This document shows positions 16,708 through 25,693 of a stretch of 64,000 bases of DNA, piece after piece. Position 1 is the first letter of the stretch. Each line of letters begins with the position of its first letter. The DNA comes from SIG575 sp045542485. GTDB taxonomy: Bacteria > Bacillota > Clostridia > Oscillospirales > Acutalibacteraceae. Below the pieces are notes generated by a model. The model was not told the origin of the DNA and searched no databases. It worked only from the letters and a program-made list of their open reading frames with translations. Where the stretch lies: NCBI GenBank assembly GCA_045542485.1, contig JAZQLC010000046.1, forward strand, positions 1 through 64,000, in the 5' to 3' direction. A program made the position numbers and the translations under genes.

Positions 16708-17073
16708 ATGTTTTGTAAAAAATGCGGAAAAGAAATTGATAACGCGGCTGTAATTTGTCCCGCTTGTGGCGTACAAACTGAAAATTTTAATAATCAGAAT
16801 ACACAAACAGCGGCTCAACCCGTTATTAACATTGTAAACACCAATACCAACACCAACACTAATAACAATGGTATGTCTGCCGGAAAAGAAAAAAATAAAT
16901 GGGTTTCATTCATACTTTGTCTGCTTCTTGGATATGTTGGTGCACACAAATTTTATGAAGGAAAAGTTGGTATGGGCATCGTATATCTGTTTACTGCAGG
17001 TCTGTTTGGAATAGGTATAATAATTGACCTTATCGTCATTTTAGGCAAATCCAACCCTTATTATGTAAAATAA
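16708..17073 (+). CDS. Zinc-ribbon/TM2-domain membrane protein
   Basis: This 121-residue protein has an N-terminal zinc ribbon ('MFCKKCGKEI' and 'CPACG'), then an Asn/Thr-rich linker (about 35-55, 'NTNTNTNTNNN'). A TM2 domain (PF05154) follows with two membrane helices, 'WVSFILCLLLGYVGAHKFYE' and 'GMGIVYLFTAGLFGIGIIID', joined by the typical 'GAHKFYEGK' turn. The family is widespread with no defined biochemical role. AGGAGG precedes the ATG. It is monocistronic between a strong regulated promoter and a terminator. Confidence 0.9.
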   Translation: MFCKKCGKEIDNAAVICPACGVQTENFNNQNTQTAAQPVINIVNTNTNTNTNNNGMSAGKEKNKWVSFILCLLLGYVGAHKFYEGKVGMGIVYLFTAGLFGIGIIIDLIVILGKSNPYYVK

Positions 17074-17090
17074 AAACCAATACATAAATA

Positions 17091-17124
17091 TAACCCTCCA
17101 TCGTGTGGCGGAGGGTTATTTCTT
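17091..17124 (+). terminator. Intrinsic terminator of the TM2 gene
   Basis: ATAACCCTCC / GGAGGGTTAT hairpin followed by TTCTTTT. Confidence 0.75.
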
Positions 17125-17140
17125 TTCAACATATGATATA

Positions 17141-17170
17141 AAATCCCTGTGCATTTCATCACAGGGATTT
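17141..17170 (-). terminator. Terminator of the mreB-leuS operon
   Basis: AAATCCCTGTG / CACAGGGATTT hairpin 9 nt after the leuS stop codon; U-rich on the minus strand (TTTTATA). Confidence 0.65.
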
Positions 17171-17179
17171 CTCTTTTCT

Positions 17180-19585
17180 TTATCTTACAACAATATTTAC
17201 AAGTCTGCCTTTGACATACAATTCTTTTACGATTGTTTTGCCGTCGATAGCTTCCTTGATTCTTTCATCCTCTTTTGCAAGAGCAATTGCATCTTCGTTG
17301 GAGATTTCAGCAGGAATGTTCATTTTTGTTCTTACCTTACCGTTAATCTGAACAACGATTTCGATTGTTGCGTCAACACATTTAGCCTCGTCATATGTAG
17401 GCCACTGGCTGATTGCAAGAAGTTCTTTACCACCGATAATTTCGTTGAGTTCTTCAGTAACGTGAGGTGCAAAGGGATTGAGAAGTGAAATAAACACTGA
17501 AAGCTCTTTCTTTGTCACTGCACCTGCATCATAGATATCATTGAGAAGCGTCATAAGAGCAGCAATTGCAGTGTTGTATTTAAGTGACTCGATGTCGCTT
17601 GAAACCTTTTTCACTGTTTTATTGAAAGCAACTTCAAGTTTTTCTGAATATTCGTCACCGTCTGTAAGAATTGTCTGAAGATTCCATACTCTGTCGATGA
17701 ATCTCTTACATCCTCTTACGCTGTCCTCTGACCAGGGTGCTGCCTTTTCGTAGTCACCCATAAAGAGTACGTATGTACGAAGAACATCTGCACCGAATGA
17801 ATCAACAACATCGTTGGGGTCAATAACATTACCTCTTGATTTTGACATTTTTACACCGTCAGGTCCGAGAATGAGACCCTGAGCCGTTCTCTTTGCGTAA
17901 GGCTCTGAAGTGGGAACAACACCGATATCATAAAGGAACTTATGCCAGAAGCGTGAATAAATGAGGTGGCGAGTAACATGTTCCATACCGCCGTTGTACC
18001 AGTCAACCTGTCCCCAATATTTAAGCTTATCCATATCTGCAAGGCATTCTGTATTTTTAGGATCGATATATCTGAGGAAATACCATGAAGAACCTGCCCA
18101 CTGAGGCATTGTGTCAGTCTCTCTCTTAGCTTTTCCGCCACACTTGGGACAAGTGCAGTTTACGAAAGAGTCAATTTTTGCCAGGGGACTTTCACCGTCT
18201 GAGCCGGGTTCAAAGTTTTCAACCTTGGGAAGAAGAAGAGGAAGCTCTTCATAAGGCACGGGAACCATTCCGCAATCGGGACAGTGAACAATGGGAATAG
18301 GCTCACCCCAATAACGCTGACGGTTGAACGCCCAGTCTTTCATCTTATACTGAACGCCCTTTTCGCCGATGCCCTGCTTCTCAAGTTCTTCAAGAACTCT
18401 TGCGATTGATGATTTTTTGTCTGTGTAGCCATTGAGGTAGTCAGAGTTCACCATTTCTCCGTCACCTGTATAAGCTTCTTTTTCAATGTCGCCGCCCTTG
18501 ATGACTTCGATAATATCTATACCGAATTTCTTAGCAAAATCATAGTCTCTCTGATCGTGAGCAGGAACAGCCATAATTGCGCCTGTGCCGTAGCCCATCA
18601 TTACATAGTCAGAGATGAAAATGGGGATTTCCTTGCCGTTAACGGGATTGATGCCTGTGAAACCTGCAAGACGCACACCGGTCTTGTCTTTTACAAGCTG
18701 AGTTCTTTCAAACTCTGTTTTCTTTGCACATTCTGTTCTGTAAGCCTCAACCTCGCCGAAGTTTGTAATCATATCCTTGTACTTATCAAGCATAGGATGC
18801 TCGGGAGCCATTACCATAAATGTGACACCGAAGAGTGTATCGGGACGGGTTGTGTAAATTCTCAGTGTTTCGTCTGTATCCTTGACTTTGAAATTAACAA
18901 ATGCACCTGTTGACTTGCCAATCCAGTTTTCCTGCTGAAGCTTAACATTGGGAAGATAGTCAACCTCTTCAAGACCCTCAAGAAGCTTGTCAGCATATTC
19001 TGTGATTCTCAGATACCATACATCCTTTGATTTCTGAACAATATCGTTGTGGCAGATGTCACACTTACCGCCCTGTGAGTCTTCGTTTGAAAGAACAACC
19101 TTACAAGAAGGGCAGTAGTTAACAAGAGTCTTATCTCTGAAAGCAAGACCGTTTTCGAACATTTTCAGGAAAATCCACTGTGTCCACTTATAGTAGTCTT
19201 CCTCTGTTGTGTCGATAACTCTGTCCCAGTCAAATGAGAAGCCTACTCTCTTAAGCTGAGAAGTAAACTTTGCGATGTTGTCGTCAGTAACCTGTCTGGG
19301 GTGGATACCTGTCTTGATTGCGTAGTTTTCTGTGGGCAGACCATAAGCGTCAAAGCCGATGGGGAAAAGAACATTATAGCCTTCCATTCTGCGTTTTCTT
19401 GAAACGACCTCAAGACCTGAATAAGCCTTGATGTGTCCTACGTGCATACCTGCACCGCTGGGATAAGGGAATTCAACGAGGGCATAAAACTTTTCTTTCT
19501 CAGAATTGTCTTTTGCGTGAAAAACTCCGGTTTCTTCCCACTTGTCCTGCCACTTTTTCTCAGTGGCTTTAAAATCATAATTCAT
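17180..19585 (-). CDS. leuS: Leucyl-tRNA synthetase
   Basis: An 801-residue class I synthetase that charges tRNA-Leu and edits mischarged product. The HIGH-type motif is 'PSGAGMHVGH' (42-51); a zinc-knuckle region 'CPSCKVVLSNEDSQ...CDIC' lies near 160; the CP1 editing domain contains 'TTRPDTLFGVTF'; 'KMSKSRGN' lies near 575. Length is normal for firmicute LeuRS. It is the last gene of the long minus-strand operon, 30 nt after rsfS. That short gap leaves no room for a leader such as a T-box, so its expression probably follows the operon. Confidence 0.98.
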   Translation of the reverse strand: MNYDFKATEKKWQDKWEETGVFHAKDNSEKEKFYALVEFPYPSGAGMHVGHIKAYSGLEVVSRKRRMEGYNVLFPIGFDAYGLPTENYAIKTGIHPRQVTDDNIAKFTSQLKRVGFSFDWDRVIDTTEEDYYKWTQWIFLKMFENGLAFRDKTLVNYCPSCKVVLSNEDSQGGKCDICHNDIVQKSKDVWYLRITEYADKLLEGLEEVDYLPNVKLQQENWIGKSTGAFVNFKVKDTDETLRIYTTRPDTLFGVTFMVMAPEHPMLDKYKDMITNFGEVEAYRTECAKKTEFERTQLVKDKTGVRLAGFTGINPVNGKEIPIFISDYVMMGYGTGAIMAVPAHDQRDYDFAKKFGIDIIEVIKGGDIEKEAYTGDGEMVNSDYLNGYTDKKSSIARVLEELEKQGIGEKGVQYKMKDWAFNRQRYWGEPIPIVHCPDCGMVPVPYEELPLLLPKVENFEPGSDGESPLAKIDSFVNCTCPKCGGKAKRETDTMPQWAGSSWYFLRYIDPKNTECLADMDKLKYWGQVDWYNGGMEHVTRHLIYSRFWHKFLYDIGVVPTSEPYAKRTAQGLILGPDGVKMSKSRGNVIDPNDVVDSFGADVLRTYVLFMGDYEKAAPWSEDSVRGCKRFIDRVWNLQTILTDGDEYSEKLEVAFNKTVKKVSSDIESLKYNTAIAALMTLLNDIYDAGAVTKKELSVFISLLNPFAPHVTEELNEIIGGKELLAISQWPTYDEAKCVDATIEIVVQINGKVRTKMNIPAEISNEDAIALAKEDERIKEAIDGKTIVKELYVKGRLVNIVVR

Positions 19586-19615
19586 TTTTATTTCAACTCC
19601 TAATCAGATTCAAAA

Positions 19616-19966
19616 TTATCCGAGAATTTCTTCGGCAGTTTTTATACTCGCATCCTGCCAGAGTCTTTCTATATTATAGTATTCTCTGCTCTGTCTGTCA
19701 AAGATATGAACAACAACTGTGCCGTAATCAATAAGAATCCAGCCGGTTGCTCTGCCTTCGATGTGTTCAGGCTCAACTCCAAGCTTTGAGAGTGCATCCT
19801 CAACATCACCTGAAAGAGACCTTACATGAGTGCTTGATGTACCCGTTGCCACAATAAAGCAATCAGCAACAATGGTAAGCTCCGCAGTTTCAATAATCTT
19901 TATATCCTCTGCCTTTTTTTCATCAAGAACTTTCGCAATATTTTTTATAAGCTCTTCATATTTCAT
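19616..19966 (-). CDS. rsfS: Ribosomal silencing factor RsfS
   Basis: A 116-residue Iojap/RsfS protein. RsfS binds L14 on the 50S subunit and blocks subunit joining during starvation. Family features are 'DCFIVATGTSSTHVRSL' and the C-terminal 'ATGWILIDYGTVVVHIF'. The ATG overlaps the yqeK stop codon by 4 nt (ATGA), indicating coupled translation. The order nadD-yqeK-rsfS is a well-known conserved firmicute cluster. Confidence 0.95.
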   Translation of the reverse strand: MKYEELIKNIAKVLDEKKAEDIKIIETAELTIVADCFIVATGTSSTHVRSLSGDVEDALSKLGVEPEHIEGRATGWILIDYGTVVVHIFDRQSREYYNIERLWQDASIKTAEEILG

Positions 19967-20556
19967 AGGAAAACCTCCTTATCATCTTTAAGAATTATTT
20001 CATTATATGCATCAGTGCTGTCTGGATGAAGCACCTGCTTTCTTTCCACTATTTCGTGAATGCAGAATTCAAGACCAAGCATCATAGCTTTTTCAAGAGA
20101 TTCGTCTGCAGCTTGTCTTACCTCATCCACTTCGGGGTAATCTCTGTCAGCAGAAATGAAATCTGCAACATAAATCACCTTTTCAAGCACAGACATTCCT
20201 TTTCTGCCCGTAGTGTGATATCTTACAGCATTGAGTAAATCCTCATCATCAATGTGAAGCTCTGTTTTCATAAAAGCTGACCCTGAAATTGAATGCCACA
20301 GGTTTTTGTTTGCCATTTCGCAATCGGTCATTTCTATTCCCGCTTTTGTGATAACCTCAAGCTGCTCATCGTATAATGTGTTTTTCATCACATCGTGGAG
20401 AAGTCCTGCCGTATAAGCTTTTTTCTCATCGCAGCCATATCTTTTCGCAAGATAAACTGCACTGTCGGCGACATTCAGAGAATGAATGAATCTCTTCTCT
20501 TTAAGTCTGCCCTTAATAAGACTTTTAAATTCTTCGTTTCTTTCAGTCACACACAT
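19963..20556 (-). CDS. yqeK: HD-domain Ap4A hydrolase YqeK
   Basis: A 197-residue HD-family phosphohydrolase. Members hydrolyse diadenosine tetraphosphate symmetrically to ADP. Metal-binding motifs are 'RFIHSLNVADSA', 'AGLLHDVMKN' and 'YHTTGRKGMS'. It overlaps the end of nadD by 14 nt and the start of rsfS by 4 nt. The start ATG lies inside the nadD end and has AAAGG upstream; a GTG two codons later is a weak alternative. Confidence 0.93.
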   Translation of the reverse strand: MCVTERNEEFKSLIKGRLKEKRFIHSLNVADSAVYLAKRYGCDEKKAYTAGLLHDVMKNTLYDEQLEVITKAGIEMTDCEMANKNLWHSISGSAFMKTELHIDDEDLLNAVRYHTTGRKGMSVLEKVIYVADFISADRDYPEVDEVRQAADESLEKAMMLGLEFCIHEIVERKQVLHPDSTDAYNEIILKDDKEVFL

Positions 20557-21127
20557 TGTATAAACCTTTTTCTTTTATATATTGCTCAACCTTTTCGGGG
20601 ATAAGAGAAGAAACATCTTCTTTTTTCAGAAGCCTCTGCCTGACCAGACTTGAACTGACAACAGTTTTGGGAAAATCACAGAAAATGATTTTTTCAAAAA
20701 GATCCTTGTCCGCATCCTGACAGGTTTTTTCGTTATCTCTGTCCGTGGCACAGAGAGTGCACATAGAGAGAATATCCTCCCATCTGTACCATCTTCTGAA
20801 AGACAGAAGCATATCGGAGCCCACCAGGAAATAAAACTCACCGTCTTTGTAGATATCTCTCAGAATTTCGAGAGTTTCCACTGTATAGCTTCTGCCACCA
20901 CGGGAAATCTCGATGTCGCTGACCTCTGCTTTATCACCGAAAGCAAGTCGGCACATTTCCATTCTGTCCTCACCGGACACAATATTCTCCGCTTCTTTAT
21001 GAGGTGGCACAGCAGTGGGAATAACAAGAACTTTGTCGAGACTCAGCTCTTTCCTGAAGTTTTCCACAAGCTTTACGTGTCCGTTGTGGACGGGATTGAA
21101 TGTTCCGCCGAAAATTCCGATTTTCAT
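20543..21127 (-). CDS. nadD: Nicotinate-nucleotide adenylyltransferase
   Basis: A 194-residue nucleotidyltransferase that joins nicotinate mononucleotide and ATP to give deamido-NAD in NAD synthesis. The N-terminal 'GIFGGTFNPVHNGH' carries the HxGH-type catalytic motif and the C-terminal 'VSSSLVRQRL' corresponds to the ISSTxIR motif. The start overlaps the yhbY stop by 4 nt. Length and neighbours are standard. Confidence 0.95.
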   Translation of the reverse strand: MKIGIFGGTFNPVHNGHVKLVENFRKELSLDKVLVIPTAVPPHKEAENIVSGEDRMEMCRLAFGDKAEVSDIEISRGGRSYTVETLEILRDIYKDGEFYFLVGSDMLLSFRRWYRWEDILSMCTLCATDRDNEKTCQDADKDLFEKIIFCDFPKTVVSSSLVRQRLLKKEDVSSLIPEKVEQYIKEKGLYNVCD

Positions 21128-21462
21128 CTTTTCTTTCCCTTGATGTCAGAAAGTCTTTTAGCCTGAGGCTTTTTCTTCTTTTCTTCCTTGTGAAGTTCAG
21201 GATTATATTTATAGAAAATCATACATCCGCCGATTACCTGAACAACCTCTGATTCTGTTTTTGCTGCAATTTCATCTGCTGCTTCCCTGGGAGAAACGGG
21301 AGATGATTCAAGAAGCACCTTAAGTTTGATAAGCTCTCTCTTCTTCAGTGCAGCCTTTGTCTGTTCAATAAATGCGTCGTTTATTCCGCCTTTGCCGATC
21401 TGGTACAAAACCTCAAGTGAGTTTGCCTCGGCTCTTAAACTTGCTCTTTCTTTACTTGTCAT
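21124..21462 (-). CDS. yhbY: CRM-domain RNA-binding protein YhbY
   Basis: A 112-residue protein with a CRM domain: 'VLYQIGKGGINDAFIEQ' holds the GxxG-type RNA-binding loop and 'VVQVIGGCMIFYKYNP' is the conserved end. Members bind pre-50S particles and assist ribosome assembly. A basic tail ('HKEEKKKKPQAKRL') suits RNA contact. Its ATG shares one base with the rdgB stop (TAATG), so the two are translationally coupled. Confidence 0.92.
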   Translation of the reverse strand: MTSKERASLRAEANSLEVLYQIGKGGINDAFIEQTKAALKKRELIKLKVLLESSPVSPREAADEIAAKTESEVVQVIGGCMIFYKYNPELHKEEKKKKPQAKRLSDIKGKKR

Positions 21463-22046
21463 TATAAGTTCTCCATTTTCAATTTTTCTTTCAGCTCTCT
21501 GAGTGCATTTCCTCTGTGGCTGATTTCGTCTTTTTCGTCAGCACTCAGCTGACCGAAACAGCCTTTCTCGGTTATAAACAACGGGTCGTATCCGAAACCT
21601 CCGTCGCCCTGCTCCTCGAAGCCGATATATCCGAAGCATTTTCCCTCAGCAGTAACTTCTCTGCCGTCAGGGAAACAGCAGGAAATACTACAAGCGAAAT
21701 ATGCCGTTCTTTTTTCTTTTTCTACTCCCTCAAGCTCTTTCAGGAGTTTTATGTTGTTTTCCTTATCTCCGCCGCCTGAAAATCTTGCTGAGAAAATTCC
21801 CGGTGCACCGTCAAGGAAATCTACACAAAGACCTGAATCGTCTGCGATGCAGGGAAGACCGCTTTCCTTACATCCCGATAAAGCTTTTATTCTTGCGTTT
21901 TCAGCGAAGGTAGTACCGTTTTCTTCAACCTCAGTCAGCTCAATGCCAAGGTCAGCTGCTGTTTTTACACTGATTCCGAGAGGTCCTAACATTCTCTGCA
22001 TTTCTGCCTGTTTTTTTCTGTTATGGGTAGCAATCAAGAAATCCAT
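21462..22046 (-). CDS. rdgB: XTP/dITP pyrophosphatase (non-canonical purine NTP hydrolase)
   Basis: A protein of about 194 residues that hydrolyses dITP, XTP and related damaged nucleotides to monophosphates, keeping them out of DNA. 'FLIATHNRKKQAEMQ' at the N-terminus is the substrate-binding T/S-xN motif; 'ADDSGLCVDFLDGAPGIFSARFSG' (seen in part) holds the catalytic Asp pair; 'GFGYDPLF' and 'SHRGNAL' are also present. I chose the ATG at 22046, 4 nt after the ftsY stop; an in-frame ATG at 22145 would put 33 unrelated residues inside ftsY. Confidence 0.95.
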   Translation of the reverse strand: MDFLIATHNRKKQAEMQRMLGPLGISVKTAADLGIELTEVEENGTTFAENARIKALSGCKESGLPCIADDSGLCVDFLDGAPGIFSARFSGGGDKENNIKLLKELEGVEKEKRTAYFACSISCCFPDGREVTAEGKCFGYIGFEEQGDGGFGYDPLFITEKGCFGQLSADEKDEISHRGNALRELKEKLKMENL

Positions 22047-22050
22047 GAAA

Positions 22051-22986
22051 TTACTCCTCTTCGTCCTCGTTTTTAACCTCTGCCTCAAAAAGACCTTCTG
22101 CAAATGCTGACGGACTGAAAGGCTGAAGGTCATCAATCTGCTCACCTACGCCCACAAACTTAACGGGTACACGAAGGTCATTCTTGATTGCAAGAACAAC
22201 ACCGCCTCTTGCTGTGCCGTCAAGCTTTGTGAGAACGATACCTGTAATTTCGGCAACATTCTTGAACTCTCTTGCCTGATTGACTGCATTCTGTCCCGTT
22301 GTCGCATCAAGAACAAGAAGACTCTCACGGTCAGAATAGGGAAGCTCTTTATCAATAACCCTGTAAATCTTTGCAAGTTCATCCATAAGATTTTTCTTAT
22401 TATGAAGTCTGCCTGCTGTATCGCAGATGATAATATCTGCGTTTCGTGCAACACCTGCCTGGATTGTGTCATAAACTACTGCAGCAGGGTCAGCGCCCTC
22501 TTTGTGCTTGACGATGTCAACACCTGCACGGTCTGCCCATACCTCAAGCTGTTCAATGGCTGCAGCTCTGAATGTATCTGCCGCGCCGAGAATAACTTTC
22601 TTGCCCTGTGCTTTATACATAGAAGCCATTTTACCGATTGTTGTTGTTTTACCGACACCGTTAACGCCGATAACAAGAATTACTGAGGGCTGTGTAATAA
22701 GGCTCATTTCCTCTTCGCCCTTGAGCATTTCGGCAACAATTTCTTTGATTTGTTCTTTTACCTTTGCGGGTGTACCGATATTTTTCTGTTTAACTCTTTC
22801 ACGGAGTTTTTCTACAATTTCTCCTGCAGTCACAACGCCTACATCGCCCATAACAAGAATTTCTTCAAGGTCCTCGTAAAGTTCCTCATCAATATCCTTG
22901 TAGCTATGAAGCATATTTTCAATTGCTCCTGCCATACTTTCTCTTGTCTTTTTCAGACCCATACTGAATTTTTTAAAAATACCCAT
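22051..22986 (-). CDS. ftsY: Signal recognition particle receptor FtsY
   Basis: A 311-residue SRP-family GTPase with an N domain followed by the G domain. P-loop 'GVNGVGKTTTIGK', 'DTFRAAAIEQL', 'DTAGRLHNK' and 'TKLDGTARGG' are all visible. FtsY docks SRP-ribosome complexes at the membrane translocon. The acidic N-terminal A domain of proteobacterial FtsY is absent, as is normal in firmicutes. It is 12 nt downstream of the PBP2 gene, so membrane targeting and wall elongation share one transcript. Confidence 0.97.
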   Translation of the reverse strand: MGIFKKFSMGLKKTRESMAGAIENMLHSYKDIDEELYEDLEEILVMGDVGVVTAGEIVEKLRERVKQKNIGTPAKVKEQIKEIVAEMLKGEEEMSLITQPSVILVIGVNGVGKTTTIGKMASMYKAQGKKVILGAADTFRAAAIEQLEVWADRAGVDIVKHKEGADPAAVVYDTIQAGVARNADIIICDTAGRLHNKKNLMDELAKIYRVIDKELPYSDRESLLVLDATTGQNAVNQAREFKNVAEITGIVLTKLDGTARGGVVLAIKNDLRVPVKFVGVGEQIDDLQPFSPSAFAEGLFEAEVKNEDEEE

Positions 22987-22998
22987 TAAAAAAACTCC

Positions 22999-25062
22999 TT
23001 AATGTATTAAATCGTTAGCTGTCTGTGTGTCATCTTCCGTGCTTTCTTCATCTGACACATTGTTGTTTTCGTCTTTGTCTTCATTGAAGTAATATGCAAA
23101 AATGTCTCTTGCAACGGGTGCTACCGCAGCACCTGAACTTGCGCCCTCAATTGCAACGCAAACTGCAATTTCAGGGTCTTCATAAGGTGCATAAGTGATA
23201 AGGAAACCGTTGTTACATATCTGACGCTTTCCGTTGACAATCTTTTCAACCTGTGAAGTACCTGTCTTCGCTGCAGCCTTAACGGGAAGAGAGCTGAAAG
23301 CGTACTGACAGAAACCGATTGTACCAACCTTCAGCATACCCTCCTGAACATATCTGAGAGTTGACTGAGAAATATCAGTTTGTTTCACAATAGTCGGCTC
23401 ATTTTCAAGAATGGTTGTTGAATAGTCGTATGATTTTATTGATTTAATAAGTGTGCATTTATATCTTGTGCCGCCGTTTGCAATAGTCGCACAGTAGTTT
23501 GCAAGTTGAATTGGTGTCGCCTGGTCACCTGCGTTACCGATGGCAGACTGAAGAGTAAAACCGGGATACCATTCCTGACCTAAAGTCTGTCTGTATGAGG
23601 GACTGTCAAGAGTTCCCACTGCCTCTTCGATTTCGATACCTGTCTTCTGAGCAAATCCCAGAATTTTTCTGTACTCATTCATAGTTGAGATTCCCAGCTT
23701 ATCACCAAGCTCGTAGAAGAAGATGTTGCAGGAGTGATAAATCGCTGTCACAACATTTGTGTATCCGTGAGCATCGGTACAGCCGAGAGTGATATCGCGA
23801 TATGTGTATGTGCTGTCACAGTAAGTACCGTCCTCACTTGTGATTACTCCCTCTTCAAGACCGGCGATTGAAATTGCAGGTTTCATAGTAGAACCGGGAG
23901 TGTATGTGCTCAGGAAAGCTCTGTTCCACAAGGGTGCTGCCGTATTCTTTGCAAGTTTATCATAGTCCTTGTTATAATTTTCAACATTATAGCTGGGATA
24001 TGTTGCAGCAGCGAGAACTTCACCCGTATCAACCTTTATAACAACTGCAGAACCTGCCGGAGGAAGAGGATTGTTCTCGATTGAATCGGCACAAGCCTTT
24101 ACTGCCTTCTGCGTGATTTTCTGCAGATTATAGTCGATTGTCAGAATTATATTATTTCCCTGCTCAGGATTTACGGTGTATTCAACGCGCGTCTCACCCG
24201 AAGCATCACTGTAATATGTCTTTATACCGTTTTTACCTTTAAGGTAACTTTCCATAGCAAGTTCGATACCGTTTTTACCGATAATGTCATTCATACCGTA
24301 GGTATCTTTTCTGTCCGCATATTCTTCGGCACTGATGACACCTGTCATACCGATGATATGGGGAGCAATTGTGCCGTCTGTATATTCGCGGTATGTTGTT
24401 ATTTCAATTTCCACACCCGGGAGATTGGCACTGTTTTCTTTTATGATGGACACAAGCTTGTCCGAAACATCGTCAGCAAAGGTATAAGGGTTTGCTGAAT
24501 TGAAACTTTTCAGGAGCATTTCATAGCATACAGATGCAATTTTACGGGCATCTTTTCTTGAATAATCCTGAAGGCTGTAACGCTCTATGAGAGCATCGAG
24601 ACAGTTTTCAGCAGTAGCGTAACTGTTGAGATTGAGCATATCACGGCTTTTCATAACCGCGATATCTTCTTCTCTGTCTTCCTCAAAATATGCTTTGCCG
24701 TTTTTGTCTACCCTTATAGGCAGATTGTCTGTCCACTCCTCATCTGCACTTTCAAAATACTCTATCAGAGTAAGAATAATTCTGTTTCTTTCCTTCTGAT
24801 TCTCATAGGTAGGGAAATTATTTGAAGCATCAAAAATAACTGCGTTACCCTGTCTGTTTGTGACGAGAGGATAACCGTTTCTGTCAAGAATTTCGCCACG
24901 GGTTGATCTTACAGTAACAGAGCGTGAAGAAACGGTCTTACCCGCGTTTGCGTAATCATCTGCGTGAACTATCTGAAAATAACCGAATCTTATTATGAAC
25001 ACAAAAAATATAAATGCAAAAATTCCGAGAATTGCATAATCTCTTTTGCTGAAAGAACGCAC
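22999..25062 (-). CDS. mrdA: Penicillin-binding protein 2 (elongasome transpeptidase)
   Basis: A class B PBP of about 687 residues that cross-links peptidoglycan in the elongasome. One N-terminal membrane helix ('YAILGIFAFIFFVFIIRFGY') is followed by the dimerisation domain and the transpeptidase domain with 'STMK' (SxxK), 'SCN' (SxN) and 'KTGTSQ'. I chose the GTG at 25062, which has AAAGGAGG 8 nt upstream; an in-frame TTG at 25083 lies before that site and would put the ribosome-binding site inside the gene. The Asp/Glu-rich C-terminus is cytosol-distal. It follows mreBCD as is typical. Confidence 0.95.
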   Translation of the reverse strand: MRSFSKRDYAILGIFAFIFFVFIIRFGYFQIVHADDYANAGKTVSSRSVTVRSTRGEILDRNGYPLVTNRQGNAVIFDASNNFPTYENQKERNRIILTLIEYFESADEEWTDNLPIRVDKNGKAYFEEDREEDIAVMKSRDMLNLNSYATAENCLDALIERYSLQDYSRKDARKIASVCYEMLLKSFNSANPYTFADDVSDKLVSIIKENSANLPGVEIEITTYREYTDGTIAPHIIGMTGVISAEEYADRKDTYGMNDIIGKNGIELAMESYLKGKNGIKTYYSDASGETRVEYTVNPEQGNNIILTIDYNLQKITQKAVKACADSIENNPLPPAGSAVVIKVDTGEVLAAATYPSYNVENYNKDYDKLAKNTAAPLWNRAFLSTYTPGSTMKPAISIAGLEEGVITSEDGTYCDSTYTYRDITLGCTDAHGYTNVVTAIYHSCNIFFYELGDKLGISTMNEYRKILGFAQKTGIEIEEAVGTLDSPSYRQTLGQEWYPGFTLQSAIGNAGDQATPIQLANYCATIANGGTRYKCTLIKSIKSYDYSTTILENEPTIVKQTDISQSTLRYVQEGMLKVGTIGFCQYAFSSLPVKAAAKTGTSQVEKIVNGKRQICNNGFLITYAPYEDPEIAVCVAIEGASSGAAVAPVARDIFAYYFNEDKDENNNVSDEESTEDDTQTANDLIH

Positions 25063-25150
25063 TCGTGACACCTCCTTTGACAAATTTTATGATTGCTCAG
25101 GGTAGCGCGAATAATCCGAACCCGTTTTTTACAGGCTGACTTCCGCCACC

Positions 25151-25663
25151 TTATACTCTGAATGCTTTTTCGATGGGTCTTACTATCAGGTAAACAATTA
25201 TTCCCAGAATAACTGTGTAAATGCAGGAAAGAAAATAGAATGAGAAATAAACTGCACCTGCGCCCTCCGGGTGAGGAATGCAAACAAATAATATCCAATA
25301 AAGAGTGTTATGGAGAAAAACTGTTCCCATTGTAAGCACAATGTTTCCGAAGAGAGTATTTCTTACTCTTCTTCTGACAAGCATTGAGATGAAAAACGCT
25401 GATACGCACAGAATAAGAGAATGATAAAAATATCCCTCCGACGCAACCGCGTCCCAGAGAAGACCTGCAATAAGACCGAAGACCATACTGACAATCTCAC
25501 TCTCAAACATGGCGATAGACACCACAACGGGAATCAGGAGCATAGCACTTGCCGAAAACATCTGCGGCAAAACATCAGGGGTGTTCTGCAGTACAGCAGA
25601 AAGAACAATGATAATTCCGAGAATAAGTCTTTTGATATAAATCGGTAAATTCTCTTTTATCAT
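25151..25663 (-). CDS. mreD: Rod shape-determining protein MreD
   Basis: A 170-residue integral membrane protein with about five hydrophobic helices, located between mreC and the PBP2 gene as MreD always is. Sequence conservation is low, as usual for MreD, so position is the main support. MreD bridges MreC and the RodA/PBP2 synthase complex. It starts 30 nt after mreC. Confidence 0.88.
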   Translation of the reverse strand: MIKENLPIYIKRLILGIIIVLSAVLQNTPDVLPQMFSASAMLLIPVVVSIAMFESEIVSMVFGLIAGLLWDAVASEGYFYHSLILCVSAFFISMLVRRRVRNTLFGNIVLTMGTVFLHNTLYWILFVCIPHPEGAGAVYFSFYFLSCIYTVILGIIVYLIVRPIEKAFRV

Positions 25664-25693
25664 CCTTCTTCACCACCTTTTAAAAATAAAGAA

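Noticed and set aside
19586..19615. T-box leader in front of leuS
   Set aside because: Only 30 nt separate rsfS and leuS, far too short for a T-box.
21516..22110. Plus-strand ORFs at 21516-21779 and 21751-22110 opposite rdgB/ftsY
   Set aside because: They lie opposite well-identified, tightly coupled genes and have no homology or start signals.
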